DNA of 64,000 nt from Nilaparvata lugens (Eukaryota; Arthropoda; Insecta; Hemiptera; Delphacidae). Under the pieces are notes generated by a model that made no database searches, was not told where the DNA came from, and saw only the letters and a program-made list of their open reading frames with translations. This document shows, one piece after another, positions 19,701 to 31,700 of this stretch. Within the stretch, counting starts at the first letter, position 1. Every line of letters begins with the position of its first letter. The stretch is taken from assembly GCF_014356525.2 (NCBI RefSeq), contig NC_052516.1:22935661-22999660 (forward strand), read 5' to 3'. A program made the translations under genes and the position numbers.

Positions 19701-22700
19701 CATTGCATGTCTGAGAACTAATAACACTACGGTACTAGTTTTACTATAAATCTAGTCCTGGACGGTCCAGTTTGGGTGCCGTTGTAGTGGACTAGTTTGG
19801 GAACAGGATAGTCGTAAAGGTTTTGAATGAAACTTGTAGTAAACTATACACATCAGTAGTGACAGAATAGAATTTGAGTTTTTTTTTGGTTGGTTGGAAG
19901 GAAAACGACCTTGAGTAGTCCTAATCAGCAAAGAGCTTCTAGAGCTCTAGGCCTACTCCAAAAAATAATATAGGCTACTCTTCTACTAGTTCAGGTGATC
20001 AAAATTTTATTTATAGATAGGATCTGTCCTAATCAATAATTTATTATAATACTGCTAGAGAGCTATCTGAAAAGATATATAGGCTAATCTTCATCTCCTA
20101 CTAGTTTTTGAGATACATTTTTCATTCATAGTTGATCTTGATAGTGAGATTCAAGTTATGAAAGTCAGTGGAAATGTAAGGAAAGCATAGTTGCCAATTT
20201 TCTGTTGCCTCTACCGTCTTCTATAGTAGATAGATGTGATTCAAGTTATTTCGGTATTTATTTATTTATTCGTGGACAGAATCACAAATCATATAAATAT
20301 GATTAGGAAGGAACAACAGGCTTGGCCCAAATCTATTCCATTCCCAAATTTTGATAAATTCATAAAATATTTTTTGTTGATTCTTGTTAATAATGATCAA
20401 TATTCTATTTCAAATATGTTTTATTCGTCAAGAAAATATAATATTTTTTCATTATTAAAAAATAAATTTTCATAACAATTGAGATAAAGTATTCTGGTAG
20501 TTCATTCTATTTCTTTATACTCAAACGATTTGACAACAGAACGGAGGTAGAAAAGGATAGAGCTATCTGCTTTTATCTATCTTAGTATCACTTACATTTA
20601 GATAGAATCAATCTATTCAGTTGCTCTTAAAATGTAGTAAAAGGCGACTTATTTTTTATTTATAAAATATAGTGACCTTTTTGAAAAAATTAATACTGAA
20701 TAACAGATTAAAAACACAATATTCAGTTGTATACAGTGTAATTCACATATTCTTTTTGTATTCATTTTTTTGAATTTATAACGTTATTTTATGTACAGTA
20801 TAGATCTTTTATGCAATCATAGACTTACTAAGTGTTTCTCATCTATAACATTTTTTCTCAATTTCCAAGAGTCATCTAGCAACTTACATATAGAATAAAA
20901 TCATATTTCTCATCTAAGAGTCATGTTTAATTCTCTCCATTTTTTCTGTAAATTAAACATTTTTCTAGCCTATATTATTATGTTTTATGGAATTCTATTG
21001 AGTAACTTTTAAGAGAAGTGCAATCCAATAGGACTTATATGCCTAGGTGTGCTCATCTTTATTTCGCTTTATGTTTTTGTCCTCTAAAGCAAAACAAATA
21101 ATGTTAAAATAAGTTGTTTTTCAAAGTGGATTGTCATTAGTATTTTTTTATTTTTGTACTTTTAGCCGGTACAATGTTTTGTAATTTTGTTATGTTGTGC
21201 GAAGAAAATTCATTTTTGAATTTGTAATTTGAACTATATAGGTAATTTATCTATGCTATTTTGTGAGAAAAGAAATTCAACTTTATGTTGTCCAAACTTC
21301 ACTGAAGCATCCACAAACACGTGATAACGTCATGTCTCATATATTTTTGGTGATACATATGATTTTGCACACGATTAAAAGAATTGTTATGTAATAATGC
21401 TCAACCTTGAAACCACTTGTTGAGTTCAATGTACCAGAAGATGAAGAACAGGAAGAAAAAGAAGAAGAAGAGAAAAGAAGGGCAAAAACAGTTACGTAAG
21501 TACCTACCTTGAAGAAAATGTGGAAGAGAAACTGAAGAGGTTCCGTATTAATCACTCATCTTCTATTAATAATATTCTGATTCAGATTTATGAGTAGACT
21601 GACACAAACTGTTGCAATGATCTGAAAAATGAGATGCAATAGAGTCAATTATTGAAGTATTCTTTTTTTTCTTTCACAATCCATTATTGATGCAATTTGA
21701 AAAATTAAACCTGACATGATAGGCTACTCTATCAAAAATATTTGAATGAAAAATATTATTTTTCTTTTTTTCCCCTCTCTTGTCATGAATTATGTTGAAA
21801 AAAATTATACTGGTGATTCTTCCTTCCATTCCATTTTTTCGCAGTCTGAACTAAATTTCATAATATAAGTATATCTAAAGAGAGGAATAATGCTACAATC
21901 AATCAATGAAATTACTTGATGATGGTGATTGAATGTGTGTGTGTGTGTGTGTGTGTGTAGGCTTTTTTCTCCTCCTATATCCGATTAAACCTCAACTCCT
22001 GCTCACGGACAAGTGCTTCATGAAGCACTTTGTGAGCAGTTATTGTTCACATTAATATTATATTATATATTATTATATTATATACTATTACTTACAATCT
22101 ATTATTAAATTTTAGATGGATTATTGTTGTATTTGTCAAGCTAGACTCTATTTGGTTTCTGTATATGTATTTATGAGTGTGAATAAATTTGAATATTTCA
22201 AGTATAGAACAATGAAGTTATTCCTGCATTGTAAGACTTTATAAATTACAATACATATTGTATTGATATTTTATTTTTAATAATTTTTATGCGTTTTTTA
22301 CAGGTAGAGCTTCATGTACACCTCGATGGAACAATTACACATAAAACAGCCTGGGAGCTTGTTAGGTAAATAATTTTTATTTCAAATCTAATTTTTGTCC
22401 CATAGTAAACTATGAATTTTTACACTTTCCAAGTAGTGATATTGAGGTAGTATTCATACTGATCAAAAATATGTACAGAATGGTCTTTTTTCTTTAGGAC
22501 TACTTTTGATAAAAATAAAAATATAAATCTCAGTACCGAACCGTTCAAAATTTTTTGTCACAGCATGTTTCAGACATTAATGCCATTTTCAAAACTTGAA
22601 TGACCTAATTGTCAAGACTTGATAATTGCATTAGTGTCCGAAACATGTTGTAACAAAATAATTTAAAAGGGTGCTGAGATTTATATTTTTATTTTTATGT

Positions 22701-25700
22701 ACAGAATTTTATGATTAGACTGAACATGATTGAGCGATTTATTAAAATTTACATCTAGTCTTTTTATTCAGTATAAATTTTTACCTAGAGAGTTATGGTG
22801 AAATATACGTTCACTAGCCTCTACTATGCATACAGGTAGATCAATAAAATGATTTCAGAAATGTATAAATATATGCACTGTACAGCTGAGGGGTTTAGCC
22901 TCCATGGTATGTGTAAAAAGTATTATATAATATTTATATTTACAATAATTATTCGTTACCTTAATAAATGTGAAGAATGTGAATTATTGTGTACTGAGAA
23001 TTATTCTAGATCATATCAAATGGATAGATCTAAGTTTTTCAACATGATTGGTCAATTAAAAACTATCAACATCACCATTAAGATACCAGATCTTACTTTA
23101 ACTTTAATGTATTTTTGACTTTCAAATTCAAATTATTTATTTACATTTTCATTCGTTTACAATAATTACAACATGTAAAGAATTTCTGCATTGTCATCAT
23201 ATACATTTCAACATTTCAATGATTGACTCAAAGTAGTATAGCAAACATTAAACTTGAATTTTAAAAAATACTTTTGAAGTGAAAATACACTTACTTTTGT
23301 AGTGACGATCGTTTCGACCTGTTGTTGGTTATCATCAGAACCAACAAAAGTGTTTTTTAAAATTCAAGTTTAATTTTAACAGTGAAAAAGTATGGATATA
23401 AAACAGAGCAAACATTAATTTAATGACAAGGAAAGTAATGTGAGTGTCCGAGACCAGATTTTTCAAATATGTTTTCATAATATTGTTTTATAGATCGAAA
23501 CAGTTACCACTCCCCGGAAACGGTACTTATGAGGACTTTAGCAAAGCGCTACTAATTACAGAACCAGAAAGTCTTCACCATTTTCTAAGTCCGTACAAAT
23601 ACATCACTCCTGCCTATGCGTGAGTAGTAAGATGCTACGCAGTTACCTTAGTTATCTAAGTTACCTTAGTTACCTAGTCTCATGACTGTATTATCCGCTG
23701 TCAATCTAGTTAAATAAGTTACCTCTAGTTTCATGATGCTTACCTATCATCCGCTTTCAATCTTCTCGAGCTATGTGTACCTAAGAATTCTCTAAAGATG
23801 CATTAATGGAATATATAAAGTCTCACTATTTTCAATGTATGTATTCAGTCTACACTATACCATAGAGAAACAATAGCATAAGTAGATATCCCATTGTATA
23901 GGAAGTTTATGTCGCAACTTTTACTGTTATCTCAAGCCGATAGTCCATGTAGTTCTTTCCCGTAAAGCTGTGTGACGCTGGTAGTCTCTCATATTGTGCC
24001 GTTCATACACTCTCACCCCAACAAAACAGTAAAAATCGACAATAATCAACAGTAATCGGCATGAGATAACAGTAAAAGCTGCAACATAAACGCCCTATAC
24101 CATGGGATATCTACTTACGCTATTGTTTCTCTATGACTATACACAATAATGTGTTGGATGAGTTTCAGTGATGAGTGTTGAATTTTAATATAATACAACT
24201 GATAAAGAGTGAGGAAAAAATTAGAATATGGAGAGGAGAATGGTGTGCAAAAGAGAATTGAAGAGAGAGGATGAATATTATGAAGCAGAAGAATAAGGGG
24301 ATGGATGAACAAAGATCAGCAAAACAGTAGAAGAGAACTGAGAGTAGAAGATGATGTGAAAAAAGACAATGAAGTAAAAGAAGGAGAAGATGGAAAAGGA
24401 GGAGGAAATGAAGAAGACGGGAGAAGAAGAAGAAGACGACCGAGAAGAAGAAGAAGAAGAAGAAGAAGAAGAAGAGAAGAAGAAGAAGAAGAAGAAGAAG
24501 AAGAAGAAGAGAAGAAGAAGAAGAGAAGAAGAAGAAGAGAAGAAGAAGAAGAAGAAGAAGAAGAAGAAGAAGAAGAAGAAGAAGAAGAAGAAGAAGAAGA
24601 AGAAGAAGAATAGGAAGATGAAGATGAAGAACAGTGAGCTGGTACCCATTTGAACAGTTTAAACAGTTCAAATCACTCTTCAAGGATTCAAAATCGCCGA
24701 ATCAAAGACCTGAACGTGAATTATTGGAATAAATTTTCCTTAAAAAAGTCTCATCTGAATTTATTCAGGCTGTTCCACGTGTTAGAAATACATAATACAT
24801 CTATTTATAGTCTACCGTCACAGAATTTTGGTATCTTTCCAAATTAGTATGTAGGCTACATAGTATAGTGGCCAATAAAATATAACGACTGCTATTCTAA
24901 AGTTTTGGATTTATTTCAGTTAACAAAGAAGTTATAGTGAATTTTTATGCTAATCAACGACCTTGTCAGTTCATTTTATTTTCACAAACTAAATAATTTA
25001 GAAACTTGGCGTATATGATTAATTTTATTGTTTCATATATCATACCGGTAGCGTCTGTATTCAACTGAGCTTGAAAAATTATAAGCTAACATTCAATTTT
25101 TTTCTATTTTCCTTTTGCAATTCATGCAACAATGTTTCCTCGAATAAATTGTGTCATAAGCATGCAACTAAAATATCATTATTCCTATTAGGTATATTAT
25201 TAGTAATAGGTATAAATTTCCAGAATCTGTTACAATGTAAAATTAAGTTTACAGATTTTTCCTGTTCGACTGAATAATTAATTAATCTGGCACGTGAAGC
25301 TATACGATTGAAATTTATGAATGATATAGATTTTGAAATACCCAGTTTGAATGAAACTAAATATCTGATTTCCATTGATCGTTAAGTCTTGTACCCGACT
25401 TCATTTTATTGTAGAATTCCTAAAGTTTACGTCATGAAATATTCATATCTATGTTATATCCTACTAGTTCATTGAGGAAATGTGGAATGAATTTGTAGAA
25501 GCATGTGTATCATCTCTTTCAATCAACATACTGTATTTTTTATTCAAAACTAATGAATCACATACTCAAAACTAAGCAAATTTAATAGATTAAACATAGA
25601 TATCATTGAATGAATAGATTGAATAAAATAAATTTTACAAGTTCTATTACTTCGTCAATTATTCTACTCATTCAACTTGGGCACAAGTATAGTGAACAGT

Positions 25701-28700
25701 CAAAGGATTGGTTGACATCATAATCTAATAAACCCATTTAATTCCCGCACGATCAATGTATAAGAATAATGCATCATTGTTAAAAAAACGAGAATGAGCA
25801 GAACTTCGTCAAAAGGTTATAAAGTTGACTAATTTGAATCAGGATATGTGAATGGGACTTATTATGAATGTCAATTTGCCAAAAACATAGGCTAATCTTG
25901 AAAGTAGTAGGTATTCCATTTAACAATGAAAGTATTCAATTGGTTTGAAAATAATTATTGATATTTGACGAACATTGGAATTATTTATTTGTGATATCGA
26001 ATATTCAATTCAATTCAGAAAATTCTTTATTCCTCATGAAAAAACAAAACAATATGATCTACAATCTGTTAGTTCTACATACTCTTATATAAGAACTCTT
26101 ACATACGAATATATTTGTATAGTAAAAGCTGGGTTTACATCAAAGCTATTAACAAAATGTTAATAACTCAATCCTTATAGATTCTATTAGATTGAACGGA
26201 ACTTGACAAACAAATATGTTCATCATGTGTATGATAAATTATGTTCAATCTAATAGAATTTACAAGGATTAAGTTATTAAGATTTTGTTAATAACTTTGG
26301 TGTAAACGCGGCTTTAAGAACTCAAGCAAAAGACAGTTCAAATTAAATCAAATAGAAAATGCTCCTCAAAACATCTTAATCCTTGTTCTAATCATGATTG
26401 GGACTCATAGCTCATCAGGATTGAATTCATCAGGGAATGATGTGATATGAATTGTTTGTTATATGGGATACCAATTTTTGTTGATGTGAAAATTTAAATT
26501 CAATCGTATTTTAGTTTTTTATTAGTTTCTCATTTTTTGTAGGGGAGACATGGCGGCTAACGAAAGGATAGCTTACGAATATTGTATGAATGCAGCTAAA
26601 GACAACATCATCTATGCTGAAGTCAGATTCTCTCCCCATAAGAGTTTGGGAGAGAAAGAGTACAACCGACTTGGATTTGCAGGTTTGTTCCTTTATTTCT
26701 TCAATGTTGTTTTCCATCACATACTGCTTATTATTAAATCACTTTTTCCTATCAAAAAGAACGACTAACTGTCATATTTTTTCCAATAAATGAATTAATC
26801 ACTCACTGTGACAACGAGATCTTTCGGCAGGTCCGCCATCTTCCTGGTTGTCCTTTTAATAGAAAAAAGTGATTCAATAATTTATATTATCAATATATTG
26901 ATAATTTCATTTGTTTTTTAGTCATAATATAAGGTCTATTGAAAAATGTCCTGTGCCAAATTTGCTTGGTATCACGTTGTTGTAAATGTAATATGAATAT
27001 GCTTTATCATGTATGATTTTCTATTCAATTGTAGTAGGTACTTTTAAAGTGATGACTTACCTATTGCTCTTGTCGTAGCTTAATGGTTAATAAAATGAAT
27101 CTTGTATTCTATACATTGGAAACTTCAATCTTGGGGTGGAATATATTATCACATCTATATTTTGATTTCTAATTTTATTGATGAATAAAGGAATTAATGA
27201 TAATGAATAAATATTGCAAACGCCAAGGAGTTATATCAGCTTTATTATTTTATTGAGATTTTGTACCCTGCATTATTGAGAAATTGAGGATCTAGTAAAA
27301 TAGGCCTATATGGAACACTCAAATTAAACACTTGATTTAAAAACGTTAAGATGGCCAAAGACCGATAGTAGCTGTTTGAAATGTTTAAATAAAAGGGTAC
27401 TTCATGTTTTTATATCGTTTTTTTATAATGAAACACTTATTCCTATTCCAAAAGCCACCAAGTGATTCTCTTGTAGAATCGACTATGTGCTAAAAGCAAT
27501 TTGTAGCTAGTGTTATATCATTGCGGTTTAATATATATACATTGCAGTTGCCATATATACTGCAGATTTGCAGTTTGAATTTCAAATGAGAGTTTAAGCT
27601 GACAATAATAGTTGAATGATGAAGTGGTAGCAAGGACTATTAAGCCTCAACTCTTATTTAGGATATTGCAATTCCAAAGCTTAACTGGCCATTCAGACAC
27701 AGCCAATAAGCTTAAGATAAGAAGGATCTTGTAAAAAGTTTTCAAGTATTTTAGATTTTAGAAAGTTTTTTTTTTTTGTTAAGGAATAGTGTTATGGCAG
27801 GAGACTAAAATTTCTCTTGCAATTTATAGGTGCGTTCATTTTGGACAATGTTTGTATTTGTATTCTTGATTAAGCACGACAGTAGTCATATAAATGTATA
27901 TTTGCACATTTTGATTTTATCATTTTTCACATCTGTAACTTGAGAATTCACATTTGGATAATGTTTTTCTTTGAATTCTTGATAGTGCACGACAGAGTAC
28001 CTAGTCATATAAATTCATTTGAATGTGTGAATTTACCATATTTCCACTCTGTAACTTTTAAGAATTCACATTTGGATAATCACTGAATCTAAATTCATGA
28101 GAGCCTACTGTACGACCATAGTCATATAAATTTATTTGCAAATTTCGAATTTAACGTTTTTTAACTTCAACTTTCACCAATTTGAGTTTGCCAACTCTGT
28201 TTGTCAACAAGTTTGTCAACTCTCTTCCATCGACTTACACCCGTTATTTTATTGTTGTTGATATACGAATGTGAACTAACTTAAATCTCTGAAAAATAAC
28301 TACTCAGTGACTTGAAAGAAACAGCGGAATAAATAAATGAACTCACACTATCGTATGAGCTCACTTCAAAGTGAAATGTCATTTAGTTTCATGAAGTATT
28401 CATTGGTTCCACTGAGTGACCTAACTGATCAATCTCATAAGTGCACTTTCTAAACAACGTATTTTTACATGAGAAAACTTTAATAAAATTTAACTGTACC
28501 ACATACTCTGTTGATTTACCAAGATGGTTATGACATTTCACGATCTCTAAATTTGATAGGATCTTTGCTGTTGACTGGTTAAAAGAGGTTAGTGAGGTCC
28601 ACGTTATAATGGCAGTGGAGAAAGATTGGAGAAAAACGTTGCCAATCCTCTCTCTTGTCAATGCTTTCTATAGACGGTAGCTGATACAGGTTTATTGATG

Positions 28701-31700
28701 TAATATTAACGATTCATTCTCGTTTAAAATAACTAATTATATTTTATTAAGCAAGAAATTATATTTCTCAATAGTTTCATAATAAGGATTAAATATTTTG
28801 TTAATTAATGATCAATTCTACATTGTTAAAAGACGATCTGGCAACAGAGTAAAGCGAGAAAGAGATAGCGCTATCCGCTTTGTTGAATGATAGACAAGGA
28901 TAGCAATACCATTACTAATCAAACACTGCCATTATAAAGTGGACCTCACTGTATAGTAACTTTCGCTACGATGGTGCTGGCATTATATTTGACCATTTCA
29001 CGGAGGTTAAATTTGATAGAATTTTCATGCAATTGGTGTAATTAATGGGAATCTTGAATGATAATTTGATTAAATTGTAGACAGAAATTCAAATTCATTG
29101 TACTTGCAACCACCATAATGGATTCTGCGATTTGGATTCCCGTTAATTAATTATTCATTATAGCATTTGAACAAATGCCGTTTCTCATTTATCCCCATCT
29201 GAAAATGTTTAGTATCTACATAATATCGTAGCTCAAAGCTCATAATGGATAAAATGATCTACATTAGAAACGGTTTAATTTGCAGGTCTGGAAGCTGTCG
29301 TGGAAGCAGTAATAAGAGGAATCGAGAGAGGAGAAAAAGATTTTGGAATCACCGTAAAGGTCCTGTTGACCGCTTACTATGGCTGGAGCTATGGTGACCA
29401 GTTCGAAGTCCTGAAACTTTGCCAAAAGTACGATAAGGTGGTTGGAATGGATCTTTGCACAAAACAGCCTGACAATGGAGTTTCAGGTGATCAATTCCAT
29501 CAGTCTTGTTATTTATTAATTATTTATTTTTAATTAATTAATTTATTTATTATTGTTATTTATTTATTAGGTTAGCACAAACAATACAATGATCGGAAAA
29601 GAAAAAACAGGCTGTTGCCCAAAACTTCTTCAATTTCCTAATTTGATGTTATAAATCACATCATGAATTTAGTTGAAAATCTTAAAACAAGAAATTTTCT
29701 ATTCAAATTCGAATTCAATTTAGGTGCAGGCCTAGACTAATGAGGCGGAGTGCACTCGATTATTTTTTATTTTGTAATTTTTTGTAAGGATTTCACTAGA
29801 GGACTATGAATGAGTGGATGAAGTAATTTCATTTGAATTTATTTGCCTGTAGAAAAACTGATAAAAATCCAACAAACGAAATATATATAGGGCTTATAAA
29901 GATAGAATATAGTTGTCACTTTTTCAAATTTAAATCACGACACAGCAGATTTAATCTAATATTAGTCCAACATATATAGCAGTCTCAATCTCATATAATT
30001 TTATTGTACTTATTTACGATACAAATGGCACTAATGTAATAACAGTGGTAGCCTATAGTGTGGTCCACGTTATAATGGCAGTGGAAAAAGATAGAAGAAT
30101 AGTGATGCCGATTCTCTGCATTAATTACCGTAATTATATTTCTACACTGTCGAAAACATAATTGTCATTGTTGTGGACCTAGAAAAGGATAGTACCACCG
30201 GCTTGTCGAATGATAGACAAGGATAGCAAAACCGAAGTTGAACAAATACTGTCATTATAACGTGGACCTTACTATAGATAAAATAATAAGGTATAATGTG
30301 TTATTTTTTCCAAATTTATAGGCGATGACACTGTCCAAGATAAGGTTACGTGTACAAATTATATAAAATTTTAGTTCAATATAAACATGGTAACTATTTT
30401 AAAGTTATTAGCTTCTACTCACATTTGTGGAGCGCTTTCGGACGCTGAGTCCTTTTTCAACTCTAGTACTCAGCGTCTATAGAAGTGCTCGATTTATTGG
30501 GTGAATGATTTGAGAAGTCTTGCTGCCATTTAGAATAATTATATGATGTGCTAAGGTCTGATGATGAATTTTTCTTTTCTAAAATTGATAGCTTTCATTC
30601 GGAGCGATTGAATGCATAGAGAGTATCGATAAGATGTTATTGCTTTGGAATTGTAATTGTGCTTTTTGTTATGAGTATCAATAAATTCTTTATCTATCTA
30701 TCTATCTATCTAGAAGTGCTCGACAAACGTGAGTAGAAGCTAATATAGCTTTTTATCATAAAAATTATACTTCTTTGTAATAATTTAAGTATTGAGAGGT
30801 GTTCATTTACAAGCAGTTCGTAATGGAGGGAAAAATTGAAGAGAATAGTTGTATTTTTAAACCGCGTTTACACCAGAGTTGTCAACTGAGTTTTCAGAAA
30901 ATTGGGTCAATTTGTTGCCAATTTCTTGAAAAGCACAGAAACATATTGTCAACCCTGTTTCCAACAAAACTCGTGTTTTCCACTGAGTGTGAGGAAACGG
31001 TGAGAAAGCGGCCAACAAAGAATTCTTCCTCTACAAGTCCACGCCGACTATACTCTTTGGGGGAAAATTGACAGCTTTTGTTGCTCTACATTTGAGAACA
31101 GCAACTTGTTTTCTACAAAAATTGACAAGTTTTTTAGAAAACTATTCGTGGACAACATTTTGTTGATAAATTTGGTGTAAAAGCTGCTTTATAGATTATT
31201 CTCATTCTTATTATTAATTCTTTTTTACAATGAAGCACAGATCGGGAGAGAAAAACTAAGAACACCTTGTACTATATCATGTATCTTTTTGTTGTTAACT
31301 GGAACTATTCATTAAAACCCTCAATATTACTTTCTATTCCAGACGAAGCCCCTGTGACTGCCGAACTTCTATTTTTGTTCGAGGAGGCGAAAAAGACTGG
31401 AGTGAAAACTACAATACATGCCGGTGAAGCTAGTGGACCCAAAGCTATAGAGAGGGTAGATATATAATTTATTTATACATTTTTGCTTCTACCCAGAATA
31501 ACCGGGTGATTTTTAAAAATGCTATTAAACAAAAGAGGGAAGGGCTAAAATTATGAACATGTTTATGAACACATGTTTATAATGCATGTCCCGGCCGGCC
31601 GCCCTACTACCGTTAGTGGCCAGTCCAGGTCGAACTTTCTAAATTGGGCTGAACTCTTTTCAGGCAAAAGACTACTACAGATGCGACCGGATAGGACACG

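Noticed and set aside
20236..20475. 79-codon + frame
   Set aside because: Covers a retroposon-tail fragment that recurs non-coding at 17969.
22500..22700. Possible microRNA hairpin
   Set aside because: The inverted repeat shares its core with other foldback transposons here, so a mobile-element origin is simpler; small-RNA data would be needed to say otherwise.
24305..24653. Poly-Glu, poly-Lys and poly-Leu frames
   Set aside because: Artefact of the (GAA)n tract.
30799..31071. 90-codon + frame
   Set aside because: Lies within an inverted-repeat MITE and has no conserved motif that I can recognise.
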